The notes: a model not told the origin generated them from the sequence alone. A stretch of 64,000 bases of DNA from Caproicibacterium lactatifermentans (GCF_013315815.1 NZ_CP046051.1:1418501-1482500), one strand, 5' to 3'; shown: positions 50,083-58,749, counted from the first letter of the stretch. Translations and numbers: made by a program.

Positions 50083-52563
50083 ATGGCATTGGATATACTG
50101 AAGGGCCGCAAGTGCATGGTCTGGACGTTCATGGGAAACGCCCGCATGTACACCGCGCTGAAGAATTACGGAGACCGCCTGTCACAGGTAGGTCTCTTTT
50201 CTTTTAAGGTGGACGCGACCGGAACGATTACCGAAACCGGCGTGGCCATCAGCGACATGCTGACCTACATCAATAAATACCTGCATATTACTTGGCTTCT
50301 GACCGTCCGCAACGACGGCGTGTCGAGCGTGTTCACAGCTCTTCGGGAGAATACGGACGGCGCACAGGACAAGTTTCTCACCGAGCTCGTGCGGATCATG
50401 GAGAAGTATCCGTGGTGCGCGGGCGTCGACATCGACCTCGAGCGCGGCGGCGATTATTCCACGCACGCCAAGTCGACGGCGATGTTCCGCAATATCTGGA
50501 ACGCGGTCAAGAATTACGACAATACGAAGAAGATCAACATCTGCCTGCCCGGCATGAACGCTGTCAACGGCTCGGTCGGCGGCGAGAACTGGTGCGTGTA
50601 CGCGGACCTGAATCAGTACTGCGACACGGCGGCCATCATGAGCTATGGGATGGCGTGGGCTGGAAGTGCTCCGGGGCCGGTTTCCCCAAAGGACTGGCTC
50701 GACGGGATCTACGACTACGCCGTCAAGGCGATGACGCCGGAAAAGGTGTTCATGGGACTTCCCGCGTACGGCTGGAACTGGCAGATCTACGATACGCCGG
50801 AGAACCTCGGCAAAACCTATCGCGGAACATCGAACACCTACTACGCGGCAAAGAACTGGATGACGGGCAAGTACAACTTCACGGACGACAAGCCGCCGCA
50901 GCCATTCATCCCGATTCTGGCCTACTGGGACGATTACAACAAGGTTCCATATGCCTTTCCGCAGGTCTACGACTTCGCCGAAGGTCAGGACGCATCGAGC
51001 TACGAATACCCGCTGATGACCGGAACCTACAATCGCAGGCGTTATCTTACCGCGTACAGCAAGACGCAAAAGACCTCGTTCGGAACCATCTACGTGGATC
51101 ATGACGGCATGCCGGACAGCTACACGGGCATCGTCTCCTCGGAGAACGGTATCGCAGTCATGGGCGACGCAGGAGAAGCGACATATTCCTTTACGGTAAG
51201 TTCTGCCGGAACCTACGATATTGCCGTCCGGCTCTGCTATCCCTTCTGGGACAAGAACGGGATCTACGTCAGCATTGACGGCAGTCAGAAGCATTTCAAC
51301 GAGTCGCGGCTCTGGTGGCCGTACTGGCGCAGCACCTTCTGGACGTGCCTCGCGGACGGCATCAGCCTGTCAGCCGGAACGCACACCATCACGGTTTCGG
51401 TCGATGTAAAGGGCGTGCAGTTCTACGGATTCCGCGTCTGCTCGGCGTTCAGCGAGGAGCCGTCAGCCGGTTCAGCTTCGTTTACCCTGTCTCCGCGCCA
51501 CCTCATCGATGTAGACGGGAACGAGTGCCAGCCGGACAAGGGCTTCAAACTCACCTGCGAAATGCTCCGCCGCAAGCCGGACTCCGCGCTCATCTGGTAC
51601 GAGGATTTCGAGGACTACGGCATGCTCGAAACGAACTACTGGCAGACGCTGTCCGGCTCATGGAAAATCTGGCGGTCGGACGAATACTCCGAGTCCAGAG
51701 TTTATTCGCAGCTCGACGGCAGCGGCAAGTTCGCGTGGAACTATGACGGATTCAAGGACGTCCACCTTCGGGCGCGTCTTGCTTTTCCCGCGGGAAGCAC
51801 CGGCAAGGCGGGCATCTTCTGCGGCAGTTTGTTCTGCTGTCTCAACTACAGCAGTCAGACCGTGGAGCTGTGGAACGGCAGCACCAAGCTCGGAAGCTAT
51901 TCGCAGTCGATTCAGCAGACGGCGACCGCAAGTCTCCGCACTGATCCGACCACCTACACCATCGAGATGCGGATTCGCGGCAGCACCGTCAGAGTTTACT
52001 CCGGCGCGTCCAACACGCTCCGGTTCACGGCGACGGTCAGCGGATTCTCCGGAGGAACCGCCGGTTACCAGTCTGACCAGAGGACAATCTGCGAGCTGCT
52101 CCGTATGGGCGACGCATGGACATACGAGCCATACGAACGGTTCGACGTCACCTTCCCGGACGGCACCATTACGCAGTACGGAAGAATCAGCCGCTCGAAC
52201 TGCACCTGGGACGACGAATTCCAGGTGTTCACGCTGACCTCGGATGTCGAGGAATCCGCGACAAGAAGCGAATCCATATCGATGGACTACGAGTTCTACC
52301 ACTCGCAACAGCTCGACCTCGAATGCGGCAAGGACTACACGATGACGATCACGCCGAAGGACATCGACATCTGGATATCGCGCCTGTTCCTTGGAGACGC
52401 GGACGGTTTCTCCATCCTCTACTATCAGGATGTGGACTCGCTCGTTTACTGGGCAAATCAGGCCGCCTACCACTGGGGACTCCGCGGCATCGCGATCTGG
52501 TCGCTCGGACAGGAAGATCTCCGACTATGGGAGGCATTACCAAAGCAAACGGACACCTCATAA
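50083..52563 (+). CDS. phage tail glycoside hydrolase (GH18-like) with carbohydrate-binding modules
   Basis: The 826-residue protein opens with a GH18-type barrel (residues 1-330): ITWLLTVRNDGVSSVF, the catalytic signature CAGVDIDLERGG (D116, D118, E120), AAIMSYGMAWAGS, and MGLPAYGWNWQIYDTPENLG. A CBM6-like sandwich follows near 360-450 (YSFTVSSAGTYDIAVRLCYPFWDKNGIYVSIDG cut). A larger beta domain near 510-720 carries a second hydrophobic-sugar binding look, and the end (SLGQEDLRLWEAL) is again barrel-like, so the last strand of the GH18 fold may be contributed from the C terminus. It probably trims cell-wall or capsule sugars during infection. Confidence 0.82.
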   Translation: MALDILKGRKCMVWTFMGNARMYTALKNYGDRLSQVGLFSFKVDATGTITETGVAISDMLTYINKYLHITWLLTVRNDGVSSVFTALRENTDGAQDKFLTELVRIMEKYPWCAGVDIDLERGGDYSTHAKSTAMFRNIWNAVKNYDNTKKINICLPGMNAVNGSVGGENWCVYADLNQYCDTAAIMSYGMAWAGSAPGPVSPKDWLDGIYDYAVKAMTPEKVFMGLPAYGWNWQIYDTPENLGKTYRGTSNTYYAAKNWMTGKYNFTDDKPPQPFIPILAYWDDYNKVPYAFPQVYDFAEGQDASSYEYPLMTGTYNRRRYLTAYSKTQKTSFGTIYVDHDGMPDSYTGIVSSENGIAVMGDAGEATYSFTVSSAGTYDIAVRLCYPFWDKNGIYVSIDGSQKHFNESRLWWPYWRSTFWTCLADGISLSAGTHTITVSVDVKGVQFYGFRVCSAFSEEPSAGSASFTLSPRHLIDVDGNECQPDKGFKLTCEMLRRKPDSALIWYEDFEDYGMLETNYWQTLSGSWKIWRSDEYSESRVYSQLDGSGKFAWNYDGFKDVHLRARLAFPAGSTGKAGIFCGSLFCCLNYSSQTVELWNGSTKLGSYSQSIQQTATASLRTDPTTYTIEMRIRGSTVRVYSGASNTLRFTATVSGFSGGTAGYQSDQRTICELLRMGDAWTYEPYERFDVTFPDGTITQYGRISRSNCTWDDEFQVFTLTSDVEESATRSESISMDYEFYHSQQLDLECGKDYTMTITPKDIDIWISRLFLGDADGFSILYYQDVDSLVYWANQAAYHWGLRGIAIWSLGQEDLRLWEALPKQTDTS

Positions 52564-52649
52564 CTTCATAAATCACGCAGTTTTTCAAGGCTGTCAGCAC
52601 ACCGCTGGCGGCCTTTACTTTTGCTCAAAATCAAAGGAGGGAAACATTG

Positions 52650-53063
52650 ATGAAGGAATTCTGGAACACCATACAGCTCATCTTCGCGGCAATCGGAGGA
52701 TGGCTCGGATACTTTCTCGGAGGATGCGACGGACTGCTCATTGCGCTGATCATCTTCGTGGTCTGCGACTACATCACGGGCGTGCTCTGCGCCATCGCGG
52801 ACAAGAAGCTCTCGTCGGCAGTCGGATTCAAGGGAATCTGCCGCAAAGTTTTGATCTTCATTCTGGTCGGCATCGCCAACATCCTCGACATCCACGTGCT
52901 CGGTCACGAGGGCGTGCTGAGAACCGCGATCATATTCTTCTACATCAGTAATGAAGGTTTATCGCTCACTGAGAACGCCGCGCACCTCGGGCTTCCGATT
53001 CCCGGAAAACTCAAAGATGTGCTCGAACAGCTTCACGACAGAAACGACAAGGAGGAACAGTAA
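52650..53063 (+). CDS. phage holin (toxin secretion / phage lysis holin family)
   Basis: ATG 52650 after GGAGGG gives 137 residues with three hydrophobic segments: [37 protein letters not shown] (cut, two segments, about 9-45), [19 protein letters not shown] (about 72-92) and a half-segment [14 protein letters not shown]. The acidic-to-basic C terminus is cytoplasmic. It matches the phage_holin_4 family, whose members make the membrane holes that release endolysin. It overlaps the endolysin start by one base (TAATG). Confidence 0.88.
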   Translation: MKEFWNTIQLIFAAIGGWLGYFLGGCDGLLIALIIFVVCDYITGVLCAIADKKLSSAVGFKGICRKVLIFILVGIANILDIHVLGHEGVLRTAIIFFYISNEGLSLTENAAHLGLPIPGKLKDVLEQLHDRNDKEEQ

Positions 53064-54007
53064 TGGCATTCAAAGGCATCGACGTATCGGTCTGGCAGGG
53101 AAACATCGACTTCAATAAGGTCAAGTCAGCCGGTATTGATTTTGTAATCATCCGCGCAGGATACGGCAACGGGAACAAAGACAAGTGGTTCGAGGAGAAC
53201 TACCGGAAGGCAAAAGCCGCGGAGCTTCACATTGGAGCGTACTGGTATTCATATGCCACATCCTCCGTGGGAGCGACTCAGGAAGCGCAGTCCTGCGCCA
53301 AGGTTCTGTCCGGCAAGCCGCTGGATTATCCGGTCTACTTCGACATCGAGGAGAAGTCTCAGCTCTCGGGCGGGAAGGATTTCTGCTCATCGCTCATCAA
53401 CGCATTCTGCACGGAGCTGGAGAAGCTCGGCTACTACGCCGGATTCTACACCTCGCTTTCAAGCCTGAACTCCGTGGTGTCGGACGCCGTCAAGAAGCGC
53501 TTCACCGTCTGGGTGGCGCAGTGGTCGAGCAAGTGCAGCTATTCCGGCTCCTACGGAATCTGGCAGTACTCGTCCAAAGGCAAGGTCAGCGGCATCAGCG
53601 GAAACGTCGATATGGACTACTCGTACATTGACTTCCCGTCAGCGATCAGGAACGGCGGATTCAACGGGTACGGCAAGAGCGCCGCAGCCAGCACAGCGAC
53701 CGCAAAGAAGTCTGTGGACGAGATTGCGGCAGAGGTCATCGCCGGTAAATGGGGCAATGGCTCCGACCGCAAGTCCCGCCTGACCGCAGCCGGATATGAC
53801 TACGCCGTCGTGCAGGCCAAGGTCAACGAGAAGCTCGGAACCTCCAAGAAATCAACCGCAACATATTACACGGTTCAGCGCGGCGACACGCTCTCCGGCA
53901 TCGCGAAGAAGTACGGCACGACCGTCTCCGCGATCCAGAAGCTGAACAGCTCGCTTATCAAGAACGTGAACCTCATCCAGGTCGGATGGCGGATTCGCGT
54001 GAAATAA
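53063..54007 (+). CDS. endolysin: GH25 lysozyme, Cpl-7-like repeat and LysM
   Basis: The 314-residue protein has a GH25 muramidase (residues 1-190): [30 protein letters not shown], and the acidic pair in [14 protein letters not shown] (D, E near 95), plus [11 protein letters not shown]. One CW_7/Cpl-7-like repeat near 215-255 ([36 protein letters not shown] cut) follows, and a LysM at the end ([28 protein letters not shown] cut). The GH25 cuts peptidoglycan; the repeats bind cell wall. No signal peptide is visible, so release depends on the holin. Confidence 0.93.
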   Translation: MAFKGIDVSVWQGNIDFNKVKSAGIDFVIIRAGYGNGNKDKWFEENYRKAKAAELHIGAYWYSYATSSVGATQEAQSCAKVLSGKPLDYPVYFDIEEKSQLSGGKDFCSSLINAFCTELEKLGYYAGFYTSLSSLNSVVSDAVKKRFTVWVAQWSSKCSYSGSYGIWQYSSKGKVSGISGNVDMDYSYIDFPSAIRNGGFNGYGKSAAASTATAKKSVDEIAAEVIAGKWGNGSDRKSRLTAAGYDYAVVQAKVNEKLGTSKKSTATYYTVQRGDTLSGIAKKYGTTVSAIQKLNSSLIKNVNLIQVGWRIRVK

Positions 54008-54022
54008 ACACATCACCTTCTC

Positions 54023-54068
54023 AGGCCCACTGGCTTTCCTTTATTTGGATCGCCGGTGGGCCTTTTTT
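54023..54068 (+). terminator. strong terminator after the lysis module
   Basis: AGGCCCACTGGC pairs with GCCGGTGGGCCT (11-12 pairs, one mismatch) around a 17-base loop, followed by TTTTTT. It separates the late genes from the recombination module. Confidence 0.85.
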
Positions 54069-54129
54069 CGTTTCCGCTTCGTCAAAACGGTCCGCTCGCC
54101 TCCAGTGGAAAGTGACTGGAGGTTTTCTC

Positions 54130-54552
54130 ATGAATACAGAGCAAAAAGAACAGATCAGAAAACTGCGCAGCTCCGGCCACGGGTACGCTGCGATTGCTAA
54201 TGCACTGGGACTTACGAAGAATCAGGTATCCGCCTTCTGCCGCAGGAACAACCTTACCGGACAGATCGCCGACTCAGGTGACGAGAATACGCCGGACGGC
54301 TCCTACTGCCGTTTCTGCGGGAAACCGATCCGGCAAAAGCCCGGACGGAAGGAAGCCAGGTTCTGCTGTGACGCCTGCCGCCTCAGCTGGTGGAACGCAC
54401 ATCCCGAGCAGGTCAACCGGAAGGCCGTCTACTTCTTCACCTGCGCCGGATGCGGCAGAAGGTTCACGGCCTACGGGAACCGGCACCGGAAATACTGCTC
54501 GCACGCCTGCTATATCGCAGACAGGTTCAAAAGCGGTGACGGCCATGAGTGA
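54130..54552 (+). CDS. HTH and zinc-finger protein upstream of the recombinases
   Basis: ATG 54130 after GGAGG gives 140 residues. A resolvase-like helix-turn-helix opens it (KEQIRKLRSSGHGYAAIANALGLTKNQVSAFCRRNN cut), followed by two zinc knuckles: YCRFCGKPIRQKPGRKEARFCCDACRLSWW (cut, Cys x4) and FTCAGCGRRFTAYGNRHRKYCSHACYI (cut, Cys x4). The layout is typical of small proteins encoded next to large serine recombinases in Clostridia elements. A role in directing integration or in transcription is inferred. It overlaps the next gene by eight bases. Confidence 0.7.
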   Translation: MNTEQKEQIRKLRSSGHGYAAIANALGLTKNQVSAFCRRNNLTGQIADSGDENTPDGSYCRFCGKPIRQKPGRKEARFCCDACRLSWWNAHPEQVNRKAVYFFTCAGCGRRFTAYGNRHRKYCSHACYIADRFKSGDGHE

Positions 54553-54709
54553 CGAGCAGTTCGAACGCGAAAAGCTCTATCAGGCCAGCATGGAGATGTT
54601 CAAAAAGATGCTGGATCAGGGCCTCATCACCGAGGACGAATACGCGGTCATAGACACCAAAATGAAGGAGAAATACACGCCGATAATCGGCACATTATTA
54701 TCCCCGTAA
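54545..54709 (+). CDS. SHOCT-domain small protein, 54 aa
   Basis: SDEQFEREKLYQASMEMFKKMLDQGLITEDEYAVIDTKMKEKY (cut) is the SHOCT pattern: an amphipathic helix, G(L/V)ITEDEY and a second helix. It commonly precedes serine recombinases in this kind of element, perhaps as a regulator or assembly partner. It starts inside the zinc-finger gene. Leader element copy 4 follows immediately. Confidence 0.75.
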   Translation: MSDEQFEREKLYQASMEMFKKMLDQGLITEDEYAVIDTKMKEKYTPIIGTLLSP

Positions 54710-54711
54710 CG

Positions 54712-54757
54712 CTTGCTATGTGTCTGAAACAGAGTGATAGATAGACAAGACGAAAGG
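54712..54757 (+). repeat. conserved leader element, copy 4
   Basis: CTTGCTATG, AGAGTGATAGATAGACA and CGAAAGGAG place the same pattern directly before the first recombinase gene; here the CGAAAGGAG end doubles as the ribosome binding site of the gene at 54767. It lies some 30 kb from the other three copies. Confidence 0.6.
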
Positions 54758-54766
54758 AGTGATACA

Positions 54767-56560
54767 ATGCCGAAAATCACGAAAATCGAGCCGAAAATCA
54801 AGGCTCTGCCACAGCGGAAGAAGGTGGCGGCATACGCGAGAGTCTCGATGGAGACCGAGCGCTTGCACCACTCCCTTTCCGCGCAGGTCAGCTACTATTC
54901 GGAGCTGATCCAGAAGAATCCGGAATGGCAGTACGCTGGCGTCTACGCCGACGAAGGCATCACCGGAACAAGCACCATGAAGCGACCAGAGTTCCAGCGC
55001 ATGCTCGCCGACTGCGAGGCCGGGAAGATCGACATCATCCTCACCAAGAGCATCAGCCGATTCGCCCGAAACACGGTCGACCTGCTGGAAACCGTCCGGC
55101 AATTGAAGGAGCTGGGCATCGAGGTGCGGTTCGAGAAGGAGCACATCAATTCGCTGTCCGGCGACGGCGAGGTCATGCTCACTCTGCTTGCCTCGTTCGC
55201 GCAGTCCGAAACCGAGAGCATCTCCAACAATGTGAAATGGGGAATCCGGAAGCGCATGCAGGCGGGCATCCCCTACGCGAACGGACACATGAACGTCTAC
55301 GGTTACCGCTGGGAAGGCGATGAGATGGTCATCGTCCCGGAGGAGGCCGCCATCGTGCGACGCATCTACCAGAACTTCCTCGACGGGAAATCCCGTCAGG
55401 AGACCGAGAAGGAATTCGCCGCCGAGGGAATCAAGACACGGGCCGGAGCTCCGTGGGTGGATTCCAACCTGAAGGTGATCCTCACGAACGTCACCTACAC
55501 GGGCAACATGCTCTACCAGAAGGAATACGTCACCGACCCGATTACGAAGAAGGTCAGGAAGAACCACGGCGAGCTGCCGCAATACTACGTGGAGAACACG
55601 CATCCGGCCATCATCAGCAAGGAGACGTTCGACTACGTGCAGGCCGAGATGGCGCGGCGCAGGGAACTCGGCTGCTTCGGCAACAAGGCGCTCAACCTGA
55701 ACTGCTTCTCCACGAAAATCAAATGCGGACTCTGCGGACGCAGCTTCGTCCGCTCCACCCGAAGGAACCGCGCGAAGATGAGCAGACTCGGCGAGAAATA
55801 TACCTTCTGGACCTGCACCTCACACAAGAAGACAAACTGCTCCTCCTGCTCAAGCGGAATCATCCGCGAGGATGTGCTGAAAGAGGAATGCGCCAAGGTG
55901 CTCAGCATCCCGGAATTCGACGAGGACATCTTCTCCGAAAGAGTCAAGCAGATCACCGTTCCAGAAACCGGAACCATGATCTTCGAATTTACCGACGGAA
56001 CCACGCTGGAGCACCACTGGTACAGGAACGCCAAGAAGGAAGCATGGACCGAGGAGAACCGGCAACGCGCATCACAGTACCGCAGACGGCATCCGGCCAC
56101 ACGGGACGACATCACCTGCTTCACCACGAAGATCCGCTGCGAGGAATGCGGCTGCAACTACCGGAAGCAGACATGCGTCATGGCCGACGGGCACAGGAAC
56201 GCCTACTGGAAATGCGCCGATAAGAAGAACCATCCGGGAAAGAGCCTGCGCGAGGACCATTTGAAGGAAATCATCACCGAGGTCCTCGGCATCGACGAAT
56301 TCGACGAGAACATCTTCCTCGAACGAATCGACCACATCAGCGTCCGGGACTTGACGCACCTGACCTTCCATTTCAAGGACGGCAGCACCGCCGAGCGGGA
56401 CTACGAGTTCAGCAAGGAAGGCGTGCCGTGGACAGATGAGCGCCGGGAAAAACAGACCGAGGCAATCCGGGACAGCTTCACACCGGAGCGCAGGCAGAAA
56501 ATCAGCGAAAACATGAAGAGAATAAGGAGTGAGAAACATTGGAGCAGCAAAAGAAAGTAA
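54767..56560 (+). CDS. large serine recombinase 1
   Basis: The 597-residue protein has the resolvase catalytic domain (AAYARVSMETERLHHSLSAQVSYY cut: catalytic Ser in ARVS near 22; arginines in ISRFARNT near 97 and the E-helix FAQSETESISNNVKWGIRKRM cut). The recombinase domain follows (GMNVYGYRWEGDEMVIVPEEAAIVRRIYQNFLDG cut), then a zinc beta ribbon with KCGLCGRSF...FWTC...C and the usual coiled region. The ribbon pattern returns near 455-495 (IRCEECGCNYRKQTCVMADGHRNAYWKC cut), an uncommon second copy. It starts after leader element copy 4. Together with recombinase 2 it likely integrates element 2 at the gp10 site. Confidence 0.9.
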   Translation: MPKITKIEPKIKALPQRKKVAAYARVSMETERLHHSLSAQVSYYSELIQKNPEWQYAGVYADEGITGTSTMKRPEFQRMLADCEAGKIDIILTKSISRFARNTVDLLETVRQLKELGIEVRFEKEHINSLSGDGEVMLTLLASFAQSETESISNNVKWGIRKRMQAGIPYANGHMNVYGYRWEGDEMVIVPEEAAIVRRIYQNFLDGKSRQETEKEFAAEGIKTRAGAPWVDSNLKVILTNVTYTGNMLYQKEYVTDPITKKVRKNHGELPQYYVENTHPAIISKETFDYVQAEMARRRELGCFGNKALNLNCFSTKIKCGLCGRSFVRSTRRNRAKMSRLGEKYTFWTCTSHKKTNCSSCSSGIIREDVLKEECAKVLSIPEFDEDIFSERVKQITVPETGTMIFEFTDGTTLEHHWYRNAKKEAWTEENRQRASQYRRRHPATRDDITCFTTKIRCEECGCNYRKQTCVMADGHRNAYWKCADKKNHPGKSLREDHLKEIITEVLGIDEFDENIFLERIDHISVRDLTHLTFHFKDGSTAERDYEFSKEGVPWTDERREKQTEAIRDSFTPERRQKISENMKRIRSEKHWSSKRK

Positions 56561-58122
56561 CCACAATCCCGGCATCCCGGACGCGATTTTCCTCCACTCC
56601 CATCACTGAGAAGAAGAAACGCCGCGTCGCCGGATACGCCCGCGTCTCAACCGACCATGACGACCAGTTCACCAGCTACGAAGCGCAGATCGACTACTAT
56701 ACGAACTACATCAAAGGCCGCGACGACTGGGAATTCGTCAACGTCTACACGGACGAGGGAATCAGCGGAACCGGCATCAAGAAAAGAATCGGCTTCCAGA
56801 CCATGATCGAAGACGCGCTCGCCGGAAAGATCGACCTGATTGTCACCAAGAGCGTTAGCCGATTCGCCCGGAACACCGTCGACAGCCTCACCACCATCCG
56901 GAAACTCAAGGAAAACGGCGTCGAATGCTACTTCGAGAAGGAGAACATCTGGACCTTCGACGGCAAGGGAGAACTTCTCATCACCATCATGAGCAGCCTT
57001 GCTCAGGAGGAATCCCGGAGCATTTCCGAGAACTGCACCTGGGGACAGCGGAAGCGATTCGCTGACGGCAAGGTGACGGTTCCGTTCCACCGGTTCCTCG
57101 GATACGATCGCGGACCGCATGGCGAGCTCGTCGTAAACCCCGAGGAGGCCGAAACCGTCAAACGCATCTACCGGCTTTTCCTGCAGGGCCTGACCTACAA
57201 CGGCATCGCCAGACAGCTTACCAATGACGGCATCAAGACGCCCGGCGGCATGGACCACTGGAGCATCAGCACCGTCAAGTCCATCCTCGGAAACGAGAAG
57301 TACAAGGGCGATGCCCTGCTGCAGAAATCCTATACGGTCGACTACCTGACCAAGAAAACGAAAATGAACGAGGGCGAGATTCCGCAGTACTACGTGGAAG
57401 GTGACCATGAGGCGATCATCGCGCCGGAGACGTTCGACCTTGTTCAGCGCGAGATGAAGAAGCGCGGCAACGGCGTCATGTACCACAGCGGCGTCCACGT
57501 CTTCTCCAGCAAGATCCGCTGCGGCCAGTGCGGCTCCTTCTACGGCTCAAAGGTCTGGCACAGCAACAGCAAATACCGAAAGACCATCTGGCGGTGCAAC
57601 CACAAGTACGACGGCGGCAAGAAATGCACGACGCCAGCCATCGACGACAGCGAAGTGAAGACCGCGTTCCTGTCAGCGGTAAACAAGCTCCTCGAAACGA
57701 AATCCGAGGTCATCGCAAACGGCAAAGCGATGCTTCCGCTCCTCTTCAAAACCGACGAGCTGGAAGCCGAGCGCGACAGGCTCATGGACGAGGCGCAGGT
57801 CGTAGCCGATGCAGTCCAGAAGAACATCGAGGAGAACGCCCGGACGGCCCTTGACCAGAGCGCCTACCAGAAGCGTTACGACGACCTTGCCGACCGGTAC
57901 GACAAGCTCAAGGCACGGATTGACGAGCTCAGCGAGAAAATCGAAGAGACCCAATCCCGGAAAGCCGGGTATGAGGATTTCCTTAAAGCCTTTGAAAACA
58001 CGTCCGACAGCCTGACGGAATTCTCCCTCGACGCCTTCAACGGACTGGTCGACCACCTGACCGTCTACGCCAAGGACGACATCCGCTTCACTTTCCGCAA
58101 CGGACAGGAAATCCGCGCATAA
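56539..58122 (+). CDS. large serine recombinase 2
   Basis: TTG 56539 (after AAGGAGT) gives 527 residues. Catalytic domain: AGYARVSTDHDDQFTSYEAQIDYY (cut, Ser near 37), VTKSVSRFARNTVDSL, SSLAQEESRSISENCTWGQRKR (cut). Recombinase domain follows, with YRLFLQGLTYNGIARQLTNDGIKTPGG (cut). A zinc ribbon near 325-360 has KIRCGQCGSFYGSKVW...IWRCNHKYDGGKKC. A coiled coil near 395-480 (LEAERDRLMDEAQVVADAVQ, LKARIDELSEKIEETQSRK) is typical of the part that controls integration versus excision. It overlaps recombinase 1 by 22 bases. A terminator follows. Confidence 0.92.
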   Translation: MEQQKKVTTIPASRTRFSSTPITEKKKRRVAGYARVSTDHDDQFTSYEAQIDYYTNYIKGRDDWEFVNVYTDEGISGTGIKKRIGFQTMIEDALAGKIDLIVTKSVSRFARNTVDSLTTIRKLKENGVECYFEKENIWTFDGKGELLITIMSSLAQEESRSISENCTWGQRKRFADGKVTVPFHRFLGYDRGPHGELVVNPEEAETVKRIYRLFLQGLTYNGIARQLTNDGIKTPGGMDHWSISTVKSILGNEKYKGDALLQKSYTVDYLTKKTKMNEGEIPQYYVEGDHEAIIAPETFDLVQREMKKRGNGVMYHSGVHVFSSKIRCGQCGSFYGSKVWHSNSKYRKTIWRCNHKYDGGKKCTTPAIDDSEVKTAFLSAVNKLLETKSEVIANGKAMLPLLFKTDELEAERDRLMDEAQVVADAVQKNIEENARTALDQSAYQKRYDDLADRYDKLKARIDELSEKIEETQSRKAGYEDFLKAFENTSDSLTEFSLDAFNGLVDHLTVYAKDDIRFTFRNGQEIRA

Positions 58123-58124
58123 GA

Positions 58125-58172
58125 AAACAGCCTGACAACCAGTGAACGATGCTGGCGGTCGGGCTGTTTTGC
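58125..58172 (+). terminator. terminator after the recombinase genes
   Basis: AACAGCC-GAC and GTC-GGCTGTT pair across a loop of about 22 bases, with four T after the stem. It ends the recombination module four bases past the stop codon. Confidence 0.7.
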
Positions 58173-58197
58173 TGTCTGTAAAATGAACTTCTATTTC

Positions 58198-58620
58198 TCA
58201 TTTAGAATACAACAATTCCTCATCGTCAAAATCCAGAGGCTCCGAATTCATATCCAATAATATGCGTATCTCTTTCCCTGTGACTTTTTTATAAGCGTTA
58301 TACGTCACAAGTACAGTTCTCGAATTGCATTCCAGCACTGTATATTTCTTGCTGTATCTGTCAGTTATGCTTGACCTATCTGAAAAAACCGGGATGATCC
58401 ATCTGTTCTCATCAAATTCAAATGCAACCGGAAGCATCTTGGTATCGATGTGTATCACATCGTCGGGTTCGAAATCCTTGAATTGTTGCTCCTCACTCTT
58501 TGTTAAATTCCACTCTGCGAGCATGAACATCTTGGAATTCTGCAATGCCGCGCAAAAATCCCGGTAGGTCTCATCATTTGGACTCGTTAAGTAATTGTGT
58601 TTAGCCTCTTTCAGTGTCAT
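58198..58620 (-). CDS. SseB-like accessory protein next to the right end
   Basis: The 140-residue minus-strand protein (TLKEAKHNYLTSPNDETYRDFCAALQNSKMFMLAEWN cut) has the SseB N-domain look: a short helix, MFMLAEWN strand, then DTKMLPVAFEFDENRWIIPVFSDRSSI (cut) and Y.V......VLVTYNAYKK. Such domains are found in diverse accessory and conflict genes. It lies alone between the recombinase terminator and the attachment site, in AT-rich DNA, so it is probably lysogen cargo. A candidate promoter (TTGACC then TATAGG, 15-16 base spacing) lies just upstream at 58630-58656. Function unknown. Confidence 0.65.
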   Translation of the reverse strand: MTLKEAKHNYLTSPNDETYRDFCAALQNSKMFMLAEWNLTKSEEQQFKDFEPDDVIHIDTKMLPVAFEFDENRWIIPVFSDRSSITDRYSKKYTVLECNSRTVLVTYNAYKKVTGKEIRILLDMNSEPLDFDDEELLYSK

Positions 58621-58746
58621 TTACATTCCTATAACCTTTACCAATTCGGGTCAATTCTGCTGCCTGGAAAAACCGACACCCCTTCAGCTCAAGCGACACC
58701 CCTCAGAGGGCAATCGCTGAATTGTATCAAATTTTGCGTCTTGTTT
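58621..58746. other. right end of element 2, no gene
   Basis: This stretch carries no supported gene. It contains the candidate minus-strand promoter (TTGACC/TATAGG, about 58630-58656), and the inverted arm ATTGTATCAAA at 58721-58731. A 65-codon forward frame that crosses the junction has no ribosome binding site and is not a gene except for its gp10 end. Confidence 0.6.
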
Positions 58747-58749
58747 TCG
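58721..58749. other. right attachment junction (attR-type) of element 2
   Basis: ATTGTATCAAA (58721-58731), a 15-base spacer, then TCG 58747-58749. The TCG codon is in frame with the left gp10 fragment. Joining 2802 to 58750 gives ...REGS-GKVMHGLTGLFERL. In the rejoined circle this arm and 2817-2827 are exact inverses at equal distance from the central TC. Confidence 0.8.

Noticed and set aside
2785..58739. GT as the shared core of the two element junctions (2785-2786 and 58738-58739), which also joins gp10 in frame.
   Set aside because: With GT the inverted arms lie 6 and 30 bases from the core. With TC (2800 and 58747) they lie 15 and 15, and the repaired gp10 keeps REGS-GKVM; the symmetric solution is preferred.
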